Shown here: positions 56,266-64,000 of the stretch, one piece after another
Position numbering within the stretch: the stretch's first letter is position 1
How the letters are laid out: each line of letters starts with the position of its first letter
From: Acidovorax sp. Leaf78
Lineage (GTDB): Bacteria; Pseudomonadota; Gammaproteobacteria; Burkholderiales; Burkholderiaceae_C
Assembly: GCF_001422735.1 (NCBI RefSeq)
Contig: NZ_LMLZ01000021.1
Span: forward strand, 124,227-188,226
Length of the DNA: 64,000 bases
Direction: 5' to 3'
The notes under the pieces: generated by a model
What the model was told of the DNA's origin: nothing
What the model saw: the letters and a program-made list of their open reading frames with translations, nothing else
Database searches by the model: none
Program-made: the position numbers and the translations under genes

Positions 56266-57374
56266 AACATATGGCCCCCACGCTCCCTACCCTGTCGGAT
56301 TCGGTGCCCGCGAGGACGCCGTTTTCATCCTGGGGCGGGCCGAACCCGGGCGATACCACCGCGCTGCCGAGCCGCCGGCAAGTGCTGGTCGCAGCGCTGG
56401 CTGCGGGCGCAGGCGCCGTCGGCCCCGTGCCGGCCCTGGCGGCGGTGGCCGACGCCTCCACCGAGCCCGCCGAATGCATCGCCCCGTCACGCCCCGGCGG
56501 AGGGTTCGACCTGACCTGCGGCCTGGCCGGGCAGGCGCTGCAGGCCGTGCGGCCCACGCGCACGCCGCTGCGCACCCGCTACCTGCCCGGCGGCATCGGC
56601 GCGCTGGCGTTCGACCAGGTGGCCACCGGGCGGCTGGGCGGGCCCGGCACGCTGGTGGCTTTCTCCAGCGGGTCGCTGCTCAACATCGCGCAGGGCCGGT
56701 TCGGCCCGCACCCCGTCAGCGCCGTGCGCTGGATCGCCACGCTGGGCACCGACTACGGCGTGGTGGCGGTGCACCGCGATGCGCCCTACCAGCGCCTGCA
56801 GGACGTGGCCGCTGCGCTGCGCCGCGACACCAATCGCGTCGTGTTCGGGGCGGGCGGCACGCTGGGCAGCCAGGACTGGATCAAGGCCGCCCAGCTGGTG
56901 CGGTCTGCGGGGCAGGACCACAAGCGCATGCGCTTCGTGTCGTTCGAGGGCGGCGGCGAGGCGCTCAAGGCCCTGCGCGGCGGGCACATCGACGTCTTCA
57001 CCGGCGACGCGGCCGAGGCCATGCAGGCCGCGGCACAGGGCGCACCGCTGCGCGTGCTGGCCGTGTTGTCGAAAGAGCGGCTGGCGGGCAACCTGTCGGG
57101 CCTGCCCACGGCCCGCGAGCAGGGCGTGGACCTGATCTGGCCCACCGTCCGGGGCGTGTACATGGCCGCCAGCGCGCCAGACGCCGCGGTGCGCGCCTGG
57201 ACGGCGGCACTGCACGACGCCCTGGCCGCCCCGGGCTATGCCGCCCTGTGCGCCCAGTACGGGCTGTACCCCTTTGCACTCACGGGCGCAGACCTCGAGG
57301 CCTTCGTGCAGCGCAGCCTGGCGGACTACCGACGCCTGGCGCAGGACCTCGGCCTGCGGACCTGGGTGCGCTGA
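56262..57374 (+). CDS. Bug/TctC family substrate-binding protein, divergent
   Basis: A 370-residue protein of the TctC fold, with a twin-arginine-like signal (SRRQVLVAALAAGAGAVG) after a 40-residue N-terminal extension. Family-like segments are APSRPGGGFDLTCGLAG, RYLPGGIGALAFDQV and VSFEGGGEALKALRGGHIDV; these are more divergent than in the copy at 52853. It starts inside the tctE stop, so it is translationally coupled to the kinase. It may present ligand to the sensor rather than to a permease; this is inference. Confidence 0.82.
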   Translation: MKHMAPTLPTLSDSVPARTPFSSWGGPNPGDTTALPSRRQVLVAALAAGAGAVGPVPALAAVADASTEPAECIAPSRPGGGFDLTCGLAGQALQAVRPTRTPLRTRYLPGGIGALAFDQVATGRLGGPGTLVAFSSGSLLNIAQGRFGPHPVSAVRWIATLGTDYGVVAVHRDAPYQRLQDVAAALRRDTNRVVFGAGGTLGSQDWIKAAQLVRSAGQDHKRMRFVSFEGGGEALKALRGGHIDVFTGDAAEAMQAAAQGAPLRVLAVLSKERLAGNLSGLPTAREQGVDLIWPTVRGVYMAASAPDAAVRAWTAALHDALAAPGYAALCAQYGLYPFALTGADLEAFVQRSLADYRRLAQDLGLRTWVR

Positions 57375-57531
57375 CGCCGTGTAGCTGCGGCGGCGTGGCG
57401 GTGCGCAGCCGCAGCCCTGAAGGACTGCGCCTGCACGGCACTACAGGCTTTTCCTACCTGCCGCCTGGGCGCACCGGGCGAGGCTGCAAGCACAGACAGC
57501 CCCACGCACACGCCGACCACCGGAGACGCCC

Positions 57532-58233
57532 ATGTCCGACCATCTGACGCCGGCCACCGAACTGGCCCGCCACGCCCACACCCCCTTCCCCGGCGCATCG
57601 CCGCAGTACGAGTCAGCGCGCCGCGCCCTGCTGGCCGACGAGATCGAATTGCGCCGGCACATGACGCGCGTGGCCGAGCAGCGGCGCGCCCTGCCACCCG
57701 GCCCGGTGATCCGCAAGGACTACCGCTTCAAGAACGAGCATGGGGCCGATCAGGGCCTGGCCGACCTGTTCGGCGACAAGACCACCCTGATCACCTACTT
57801 CTGGATGTACGGACCGCAGCGCGAAAGACCCTGCCCCATGTGCACCAACTGGCTGGGCGCGGTCAACGGCAATGCCGCCGACGTGCAGCAGAAGGCGGCC
57901 CTGAAGGTGCTGGGCCGCTCACCGGTGGAGCGCCAGCTGGCGTTTGCGCAGGAGCGCGGCTGGCGGGACCTGCGCTTTGTACAGACCGTGGGAGACGACT
58001 ACGCCCAGGACCTGGGCATCTTGCTGCCGGACGGCAGCGAGTACCCGGCGCTCATCGTGTTCCAGCGCACAGGCAGCGAGGTGCGCCTGTTCTGGGCCAG
58101 CGAAATGACGCGTGAGATGGCAGACCCCGGCCAGGACCCGCGCGACGCGCCGGACATCGCTGCGCTGTGGTCGCTGCTGGACCTGACGCCCGAAGGGCGC
58201 GGCACGGACTGGTACCCCAAGCTCAGCTACTAG
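57532..58233 (+). CDS. DUF899 thioredoxin-like protein
   Basis: A 233-residue protein of the DUF899 family. It has the pattern VIRKDYRFKNEHG and DLFGDKTTLITYFWMYGPQRERPCPMCTNW. The CPMC pair suggests a redox-active disulfide in a thioredoxin-like fold. Members are predicted to be cytoplasmic reductases of unknown substrate. Start MSDHLTPATELARHAH at 57532 after GGAGA. It stands alone. Confidence 0.85.
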   Translation: MSDHLTPATELARHAHTPFPGASPQYESARRALLADEIELRRHMTRVAEQRRALPPGPVIRKDYRFKNEHGADQGLADLFGDKTTLITYFWMYGPQRERPCPMCTNWLGAVNGNAADVQQKAALKVLGRSPVERQLAFAQERGWRDLRFVQTVGDDYAQDLGILLPDGSEYPALIVFQRTGSEVRLFWASEMTREMADPGQDPRDAPDIAALWSLLDLTPEGRGTDWYPKLSY

Positions 58234-58719
58234 CCGGCCCGCACAGCCCCTCTTTGATCTGCCGTCCACCGGCTTTCACTTGCCACACCACCCTATTACC
58301 GGCGCCCCATCATGCCGCCGGAGCACGCACCCGCCATGCCAAGAATTCGCTATTTGCCCCCTACCCTGGCAAGGCTCCATGGCCCTCCCAGCCGCCGCCG
58401 CGGCCCGCCCCGCAGCCACGTACCGCAGTCGCACCTGGGCGCTGGCTGGTGGGCGCCCCGCACCAGCCAGCTGGCACGGCACGCAGTGCATGCCGACGGC
58501 CTGCCCGCCAGTGCCTACTGGCCTGCGCCGCAGGGATGGCGGGGTCCCGCCCAACCGCGCGTCGCTGCATCGGCAGGGTTGTTGCGCCAGGCCGCACGCC
58601 AGGCACAGCACCGGCGCACCGCCACGCGCAGCCCATCATCCAGCCGACCCGTGCGCTCTACATTGCGCAAGCCCAAGGCTGGTTGAGCGCAACGCCTCGG
58701 TGGCACTGCTGCTGTCGGT
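58234..58719. other. gap; one weak reading frame
   Basis: 486 bp between DUF899 and the convergent DUF2788 gene. A plus-strand frame (58312-58686, 124 codons) has moderate GC3 but is Arg/Pro-rich with no motif or ribosome site, so it is probably not a gene. No repeat or terminator was recognised. Confidence 0.35.
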
Positions 58720-58932
58720 TTACTTTTCAAGCCACCACTGGATGACCACCTTGGCCAGGAAGCCGATGAAGCCCACGCCCAGCCCCAGGAACAGCACGAA
58801 GGTGCCGAACCGGCCGGCCTTGGACTCCCACGCCAGCTGGCCGATGATGAACAGCATGTACGCGATGAACGCTCCCACGCCGTAGGTCAGAAAGAAGCCC
58901 GAGATCTGCGCCTCAGTGAAGCCGAAGATCAC
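58720..58932 (-). CDS. DUF2788 small membrane protein
   Basis: A 70-residue protein with a GTG start. Two membrane helices (SGFFLTYGVGAFIAYMLFIIGQ and FGTFVLFLGLGVGFIGFLAKVV) flank a short basic loop (ESKAGRFG). It matches DUF2788. Its start overlaps the DUF2189 stop by 4 bp (GTGA), so the two are co-translated. Function unknown. Confidence 0.8.
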   Translation of the reverse strand: MIFGFTEAQISGFFLTYGVGAFIAYMLFIIGQLAWESKAGRFGTFVLFLGLGVGFIGFLAKVVIQWWLEK

Positions 58933-59786
58933 GGCGCCACCCCGCTATCGCGTGGTGCACTCGCGGCGGCATCCCGCTCGGGCAGGCTCGACGCATCGAC
59001 CAGGTCCCGGTACGCATGCCAGCTGGCGTGACCCAGCATGGGCATCACCGCCACCAGGCCGAGCAGCAGCGAGCCCAGCCCCAGCAGCGTGAAGCCCAGG
59101 ATCAGCGCCGCCCAGAACGCCATGGGCAGCGGGTTGCACAGCACGGCCTGCCAGCTGGTCAGCACCGCCTGCCGCAGCGTGGCGCGCCGGTCCAGCAGCA
59201 GCGGCATGGCCACCACGCTGGAGGCAAAAATCGGCGCCGCCATCAGGCTACCCAGCGCCAGCCAGATCTCGAACAGCCAGCCCTCACGTGCCAGCACCAC
59301 GTGGCGCAGGAAGTCGAGCGGCGTGGCGATGGGCACGGGCGCCAGCAACGTGATGAGCGCGGCCGACGTCATCACCCAGCCCGTGGCCGCAAAGGCCAGC
59401 AAGGCGCCGAACTGCAGCATGCACCAGTAGTCGCTGCCCCATTTGTGGACGTGGTGGTTCTGCCAATTGAGCCAGGTCTTGAGCACCACGCGCAAGTTGG
59501 CGGGCTCGCCCCGCTCCAGCGCGCGGCTCAGCGCATACAGGCTGGTGGCCAGCACCGGCGCCACCACCAGAAAGCCCGACAGCGCCCCGGCCAGCAGCCA
59601 GAACCGGTGGTGGCCCACCGCCAAGATCGCGGCGCCGAACAGCGCCAGTACCAGCCCGTGCGCAAAGCTCACCCAGCCCGCGCGGGCCATGTCGCGCCAG
59701 GCCAACACCAGCCAGGTCATGGGCTGCATGAGCCCGATGGTGCGCACGGCAGGCAAGGCAGGCAGGTCAGGGGGGTTTCGCGGCAT
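58929..59786 (-). CDS. DUF2189 family inner-membrane protein
   Basis: A 285-residue protein with six hydrophobic helices, of the DUF2189 family. It has the segment LNWQNHHVHKWGSDYWC and ends LGHASWHAYRDLVDA. The start at 59786 (MPRNPPDLPALPAVRTI) is preferred; a TTG at 59864 is possible but has no ribosome site. It overlaps DUF2788 by 4 bp. Neighbouring genes give no hint of function. Confidence 0.82.
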   Translation of the reverse strand: MPRNPPDLPALPAVRTIGLMQPMTWLVLAWRDMARAGWVSFAHGLVLALFGAAILAVGHHRFWLLAGALSGFLVVAPVLATSLYALSRALERGEPANLRVVLKTWLNWQNHHVHKWGSDYWCMLQFGALLAFAATGWVMTSAALITLLAPVPIATPLDFLRHVVLAREGWLFEIWLALGSLMAAPIFASSVVAMPLLLDRRATLRQAVLTSWQAVLCNPLPMAFWAALILGFTLLGLGSLLLGLVAVMPMLGHASWHAYRDLVDASSLPERDAAASAPRDSGVAP

Positions 59787-59864
59787 GGCCTGCAGTGTGG
59801 CCGGGCCGCTGGCCGCGATCAAGGCGGCGGAGGCGGCGTCTGGCGTGTTCTTGACCTGGGACAA

Positions 59865-59889
59865 GAAAATGCCCCGTCGGGCGGGGCAT
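59865..59889 (-). terminator. terminator of the HAD hydrolase gene
   Basis: On the minus strand ATGCCCC-GCCCGAC-GGGGCAT is followed by TTTTCTTG. It lies 27 bp past the HAD stop. Confidence 0.8.
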
Positions 59890-59915
59890 GGTGCATTGAC
59901 GGCGCAGCTACAGCG

Positions 59916-60620
59916 TCAGGCCAGCAGCCGGCACAGTTCGGTCAGGTTGCTCACCGTAGCGTGCGGCGGCGTGTCGTACGGCCAGGCGGCTTCGGCAGGG
60001 TTGAGCCACACGGCCTGCATGCCGGCATCCATGGCGCCGCATGCATCCAGCGTGGCGTCGTCGCCCACGTGCAGTACCTCGTGCGGCTGCACCTGCACGG
60101 CCTGCGCAGCCGCCTGGAAGATGCGTGCATCGGGCTTGGCCACACCGAGCACCGACGCGCTCAGGCTGTCCTTGAAGTAATGGCCGATGCCCACCTTGTG
60201 GATGTCGGCATTGCCGTTGGACACTGCCACCACCGGGTAGCGCGACGACAGGAAGGCCAGCGTATCGTGCGCATCGTCGAACAGCGTCACGCGCTGGCGC
60301 TCGGCAAAGAACAGATCGAACGCAGGCTCGGCCAGTGCGCCATCGTCGCCCGCCTGGGTCAGTGCCAGGCGGATGGATTCGCGGCGCAGCGCGCTCAGGT
60401 CGTGCTGCAGGTCGGGCCGCAGGTTCACCATCTGGTTGCGGATGGCGCGCAGCGCCTCGGTGCTCTGGAACAGGCGCGCCGTGGCGGGCGCATGCTCGGT
60501 CATCCACTGCAGCAGCACGGCTTCGGCCCGCTCGATGGTGGGCCAGATGGGCCACAGCGTGTCGTCCAGGTCGATGGTGATGGCGCGGATGCGGGGGATG
60601 TCCAGGGAGGGAGTCAGCAC
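59916..60620 (-). CDS. HAD superfamily hydrolase
   Basis: A 234-residue phosphatase-like protein with all four HAD motifs: DLDDTLW (nucleophile Asp), VAVSNGNAD, GVAKPDARIF (Lys) and HVGDDATLDACGA. The helical cap lies between motifs 1 and 2 (about 20-95). The start is taken as GTG at 60620 (reads MLTPSLDIPRI), with AGGTG about 10 nt before; no ATG lies closer. Substrate unknown; a sugar phosphate or nucleotide phosphatase is likely. Confidence 0.85.
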   Translation of the reverse strand: MLTPSLDIPRIRAITIDLDDTLWPIWPTIERAEAVLLQWMTEHAPATARLFQSTEALRAIRNQMVNLRPDLQHDLSALRRESIRLALTQAGDDGALAEPAFDLFFAERQRVTLFDDAHDTLAFLSSRYPVVAVSNGNADIHKVGIGHYFKDSLSASVLGVAKPDARIFQAAAQAVQVQPHEVLHVGDDATLDACGAMDAGMQAVWLNPAEAAWPYDTPPHATVSNLTELCRLLA

Positions 60621-60718
60621 GGGGGCGCACCTGCAGAAAATCAGCGTGGGTGGAGGGCCCGGCGGAGGGCCGGACTGCGATGGCACAGCATAACGCAGCG
60701 ATTTGCTGCGGCGGATTG

Positions 60719-60940
60719 ACTGCGCTGTGCAAGGCTTCGACAAGCTCAGCCCGAACGGTGTGGTGGGTTGGTAGGGCGCACCCGCCGCCATTCACTCTGA
60801 ACACTCCACCCTTCACGCTCAACAACCGCCACTGCCGTTCACGCTCAACAAACCCCAAAAACCGTTCACGCTGAGCCTGTCGAAGCGCTGCGCGAGGCTT
60901 CGACAAGCTCAGCCCGAACGGTATGGGGCGAACGGTATGG
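60719..60940. repeat. REP-like inverted repeat cluster
   Basis: GCTTCGACAAGCTCAGCCCG occurs at about 60728 and again at about 60899. An inverted copy, CCGTTCACGCTGAGCCTGTC, begins near 60861. The inverted and last copies form a hairpin of about 25 bp around GCTGCGCGAG. Between them TTCACGCTCAACA is repeated. It resembles REP/BIME elements and lies upstream of the HAD gene and downstream of the LacI gene. Confidence 0.8.
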
Positions 60941-61009
60941 GGCGGATGGTACGGGCAGGCTGGTACCGGGTAGGCGGTATGCGATCGAATAATGGACCGC
61001 CAATCCCGA

Positions 61010-62074
61010 TCACACACCCAGTGACGACCCACGCACGATCAGCGTGCCCGGCAGAAGGTTCTCACGCACGGCCCCCTGCAGCCCGCCAATGCGCTCCAGC
61101 AGGCACTGGGCGGCGCGCTGGCCGATGGCGTCGGTCGGCTGGGCCACGGTGCTCAACCCCGGGCGAATCAGCGGCGCCCATTCGGGGTCGTCAAAACCCA
61201 CAAAGCCCAGCTCCTGCCCAAAGGTCCACTGCAGCCGCGCCACCGCCGCCGCCACGCGTAGCGTGACGACCGAGTTGCCGGCCACTACGGCGCAGCGCAC
61301 CTTTGAACCCTCGCGTTCGCGGAATTCTGCGAGCGCCCGGGCCAGGGCGTCCTCGCCCTGCTGCGCATCGATCTCCAGCACCTCGCCGCGCACCTTTGGG
61401 CCCTGCGCCGCGATGCACGCCCGAAACGCTGCGGTGCGCTCCAGCCGCGAGCTCACGCCCTGCAAGGGCTGGGTGACATACAGCAGGCTCTGCCAGCCCT
61501 GCTCCACCAGGTGCGCGCAGGTTTCGCGCATAGCGGCTTCGTTGTCCAGCGCCACAAAATCTGCGGCGAGGCCCGCGTGCCGGCGGTCCACCAGCACCGC
61601 GGGCTTGCCGTGCAGCGTGTTCACGTCGGCCAGGCCCTCGCCCTGCCCCAGCGTGTTGAGGATGAATCCGTCCACCTGGTAGCTCGCCAGCGCATCGATG
61701 GCCGCGCGCTCGCGTTCGCGGTCGTTGCCCAGGTTGAACAGCATCACCAGGTAGCCCGCCTCCTGGCACGCCTTTTCGGCGCCGCGCAGCACGGCCACCG
61801 AGTACGGGTTGGTGATGTCGGCCACCACCAGGCCGATGAGGCGCGAGCGGCCGTGGCTGAGCGCCTGGGCCATGGGGCTGGGTACATAGGCCAGCTTGGC
61901 GATGGCGGCCTCGACACGCGCGGCGATGTCGGGGCTGAGCAGGCGCTCGCGGTGGTTGAAGTAGCGCGACACCGTGGCCTTGGACACGCCGGCCTCGGCC
62001 GCGACATCGGCGATGGTGGCGCGGGCGCGGGGCGTGCCGGGTGTCGCGGATGGTGCGGGTGTCGGTGAGGTCAT
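61010..62074 (-). CDS. LacI family transcriptional regulator
   Basis: A 354-residue LacI repressor. The N-terminal helix-turn-helix (about 20-65) reads TIADVAAEAGVSKATVSRYF. The periplasmic-binding-like domain follows, with LIGLVVADITNPYSVAV and FVGFDDPEWAPLIRPGL. It is the last gene of a minus-strand operon after the kinase and dehydrogenase, with a 4-bp overlap. It probably represses its own operon; the ligand may be 2-keto-(deoxy)gluconate, as for PtxS. Inference from context. Confidence 0.88.
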   Translation of the reverse strand: MTSPTPAPSATPGTPRARATIADVAAEAGVSKATVSRYFNHRERLLSPDIAARVEAAIAKLAYVPSPMAQALSHGRSRLIGLVVADITNPYSVAVLRGAEKACQEAGYLVMLFNLGNDRERERAAIDALASYQVDGFILNTLGQGEGLADVNTLHGKPAVLVDRRHAGLAADFVALDNEAAMRETCAHLVEQGWQSLLYVTQPLQGVSSRLERTAAFRACIAAQGPKVRGEVLEIDAQQGEDALARALAEFREREGSKVRCAVVAGNSVVTLRVAAAVARLQWTFGQELGFVGFDDPEWAPLIRPGLSTVAQPTDAIGQRAAQCLLERIGGLQGAVRENLLPGTLIVRGSSLGV

Positions 62075-63090
62075 GCTTGCGCGGCGTTATACACGGCGGC
62101 AGGCCGCTCACCGGCCAGCGCCTGCAGCAAGTTGGTGGTGGCCAGCACGGCCATGGCGTGGCGCGTGCCATGCGTGGCCGAGCCGATGTGCGGCAGCGGC
62201 GTCACGCGCGGGTGGGTGCGCAGGGGCGAGTCGAGCGGCAGCGGCTCGGTGGCAAACACATCCAGGCCCGCTGCGCGCAGCGTGCCGTGGTCCAGCGCGT
62301 GCAGCAGGTCCTGCTCCACCACCGTGGCGCCGCGCCCGCCGTTGATGAAGATGGCGCCGGGCTTCATGGCTGCAAAGACGTCGGCATTGACCAGGCCCCG
62401 CGTGCTGCCAGACAGCGGCAGCATGGCCACCACAAAGTCGGACTGCGCCAGCAGCTCGGCCAGCGGCACGTGCGCAGCCTTGCCCACCAGTTCAGGCGCC
62501 GTGGCGGCCAGGTCCACCGGCCGGCGCGCGTGGTAGACCACGGGCATGCCAAAGCCCAGCGCCGCACGGCGCGCGATGGCCTGGCCGATGCGGCCAAAGC
62601 CCAGCAGCCCCAGCGTCTTGCCATGCACATCGCTGCCGAACAGGTCTTCGCCGATGTTCTTCGTCCAGCAGCCCTTTCGCACCAGTTGCGCCAGCTCCAC
62701 CACGCGGCGGCTGGTGGCCATGAGCAGGGCGAATACGGTGTCGGCCACGGTTTCGTCCAGTACGCCGGGCGTGTGGCACAGCACGATGCCGCGCGCCTGC
62801 AGTGCGTCGAGGGCGTAGTTGTCCACGCCCACCGACACGCTGGAGACCACCTCCAGCCGGGGCGCCCGCGCGAGCAGCGCGGCATCGACGGGGTAGCTCG
62901 ACCCGATGAGCCCCTGCGCCTGGCCGAGCGCTGCGTCGAACAGTGCACGCGCTTCGGGCTTGCGCGGGTTGGCCACCGTCACGTCGTGCAGGGCCTGAAG
63001 GCGCGCCAGTTGGTCGGGCGGCAGTTCACGAAAGACCAGCACCTTCTTGCGCTCGGGCTTGCCCTGCACCGCCGATGCGGACACGTTCAC
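62071..63090 (-). CDS. 2-hydroxyacid dehydrogenase, 2-ketogluconate/glyoxylate reductase type
   Basis: A 339-residue NAD(P)H dehydrogenase of the D-2-hydroxyacid family. Rossmann GFGRIGQAIARRAA. Active-site Arg in VSVGVDN-to-NGGRG, Glu in VFATEPLP and His in PHIGSATHGTR. The segment SSYPVDAALLARAPRLEVVS is typical. It overlaps the kinase by 4 bp upstream and the LacI gene by 4 bp downstream. It likely reduces 2-ketogluconate or a related keto acid in sugar-acid use. Confidence 0.88.
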   Translation of the reverse strand: MNVSASAVQGKPERKKVLVFRELPPDQLARLQALHDVTVANPRKPEARALFDAALGQAQGLIGSSYPVDAALLARAPRLEVVSSVSVGVDNYALDALQARGIVLCHTPGVLDETVADTVFALLMATSRRVVELAQLVRKGCWTKNIGEDLFGSDVHGKTLGLLGFGRIGQAIARRAALGFGMPVVYHARRPVDLAATAPELVGKAAHVPLAELLAQSDFVVAMLPLSGSTRGLVNADVFAAMKPGAIFINGGRGATVVEQDLLHALDHGTLRAAGLDVFATEPLPLDSPLRTHPRVTPLPHIGSATHGTRHAMAVLATTNLLQALAGERPAAVYNAAQA

Positions 63091-64000
63091 AGGCCTGCCT
63101 CCTGCAGCTGCACCCGCGTGGGCAGGCCTTCGGTGTCGCCCAGCACCTGCACTGCCCGCGCGCCAATCCAGGCGCCGCGGCGCACGGCGGCGGGCACGGG
63201 CAAGCCTTCGAGCAGTGCGCTGATGACGCCCACCGCAAAGCCATCACCCGCGCCCACGGTGTCCACCACCTGGGCCACGGGCACGCCGGGCACGCGGCCG
63301 GTGCCGGCCACGTCGCTGTCGTAGTAGGCGCCCTCGCGGCCCAGCTTCACAACCACCAGCTTGGCGCCCCGATCGCGGTAGAAGCGCGCCACGCCTTCGG
63401 GCGTGGTTTCGCCGGTCAGGAACACGCCCTCTTCCATGCCCGGCAGCACCCAGTCGGCATATCCGGCCAAGGTGTTGATCCAGTGGCGCATGGCCTCGGG
63501 CGATGCCCAGAGCGTGGGGCGCAGGTTGGGGTCGAACGAAATGGTGCGGCCTGCGGCGCGCGCCACCTCCAGCGTGCGGATGGCGGCCTGCAGGCTGGTG
63601 TCCGAGATGGCCGCGAACACGCCCGTGGCGTGCAGGTGGCGCGCAGACCGCAGCCAGGGCTCGTCCACATCGGCTGGGCCCATCTGGCTGGCGGCCGAGC
63701 CTTTGCGGTGGTATTCGACCTGCGGGTCGCGCCCGTCGGTCACGCGCTCCTTGAACTGAAAGCCCGTGCGCTGGGTGGCGTCGCACACCACGTGCGAGCA
63801 GTCGATGCCTTCGCCGCGCATGGCGGCCAGCAGCGCGCGGCCCATGGAGTCGGTGCCCAGGCGGCTGGCCCAGCCCACCTTCAGGCCCAGGCGTGCCAGG
63901 CCAATGGCCACATTGGTCTCGGCCCCGGCGGTGCGCTTGTGAAAACCCGTGGCGTTCTCCAGCGGTCCGGGCTCGTTGGCCACCAGCAGCAGCATGGCCT
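63087..64000 (-). CDS. PfkB family sugar kinase, 2-keto-3-deoxygluconate or 2-ketogluconate kinase (partial)
   Basis: A ribokinase-family kinase cut at the window end; about 304 residues are seen. The reading frame is open to the edge, and the first visible residues (EAMLLLVANEPGPLE) follow the usual FGE start, so only a short N-terminus is missing. The catalytic signature is VDTVGAGDGFAVG. It has GFHKRTAGAETNVAIGLARLG, as in KdgK/KguK enzymes. It is the first gene in view of the operon with the dehydrogenase and LacI gene. The exact substrate cannot be told. Confidence 0.9.
   Translation of the reverse strand, partial: AMLLLVANEPGPLENATGFHKRTAGAETNVAIGLARLGLKVGWASRLGTDSMGRALLAAMRGEGIDCSHVVCDATQRTGFQFKERVTDGRDPQVEYHRKGSAASQMGPADVDEPWLRSARHLHATGVFAAISDTSLQAAIRTLEVARAAGRTISFDPNLRPTLWASPEAMRHWINTLAGYADWVLPGMEEGVFLTGETTPEGVARFYRDRGAKLVVVKLGREGAYYDSDVAGTGRVPGVPVAQVVDTVGAGDGFAVGVISALLEGLPVPAAVRRGAWIGARAVQVLGDTEGLPTRVQLQEAGL

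Overview
The window looks like a piece of the chromosome of a Comamonadaceae betaproteobacterium (Burkholderiales), closest in style to Acidovorax and its relatives. The genus is my inference. It rests on high GC with strongly GC-biased third codon positions, several Bug/TctC-type binding proteins, the tig-clpP-clpX-lon block with Burkholderiales-type neighbours, a small Trp-rich protein, DUF2788/DUF2189 proteins, and short intergenic repeats that I recognise as common in this family. No phage, IS transposase, CRISPR array or replication origin was seen.

Layout. 1-2.9 kb: a TonB-dependent siderophore-type receptor and a bacterioferritin whose usual haem-ligand methionine position is threonine. 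2.9-5.3 kb: an AT-richer island of small minus-strand genes of unknown function with at least two attC-like sites. It looks like a remnant integron cassette array without an integrase in view, and one of its genes resembles a Rap1a-type immunity protein. 5.4-11.4 kb: a GlxA-type AraC regulator with an MFS transporter, a LysR regulator divergent from ilvD, a small Trp-rich protein and a cytochrome c. 11.5-15.5 kb: a LapA-like membrane protein, a 136-139 bp tandem repeat, acs and a UPF0114 membrane protein. 15.9-23.5 kb: a YiiG-like lipoprotein, an exported intradiol dioxygenase-like lipoprotein, a small secreted protein with a BaeSR-like two-component pair, DNA topoisomerase IB and a Crp/Fnr regulator. 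23.5-31.3 kb: class II fumarase fumC behind a Fur-box-like site, an MHYT-GGDEF-EAL protein, an acidic protein, an iron-sulfur class I fumarase, and murI.

31.4-40.1 kb: a YgjP-like metalloprotein, a conserved unknown, a tRNA-Gly/Cys/Gly/Leu cluster, and the protein quality-control block lon, clpX, clpP and tig with a second tRNA-Leu. lon has a heat-shock-like promoter. 40.2-44.6 kb: an RND efflux pump (permease and adaptor) with a TetR-type operator but no TetR gene. 44.8-52.7 kb: the squalene genes hpnC and hpnD-hpnE, split by a LysR-RidA-sdaA-amino-acid-binding-protein group. 52.9-57.4 kb: two Bug binding proteins around a TctD/TctE two-component system, without tctAB permease genes. 57.5-60.6 kb: DUF899, DUF2788 and DUF2189 proteins and a HAD hydrolase. 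61.0-64.0 kb: a minus-strand operon of sugar-acid kinase (cut by the window end), 2-hydroxyacid dehydrogenase and LacI regulator, joined by 4-bp overlaps; it suggests use of 2-keto-(deoxy)gluconate.

The most striking unexplained structure is in the repeats. A ~90 bp element occurs four times, always on the plus strand right after a stop codon. Its long stem is conserved by compensatory changes, and one copy supplies the stop codon of tctD. A second ~60 bp element also occurs four times; one copy lies in frame inside the RND adaptor gene.
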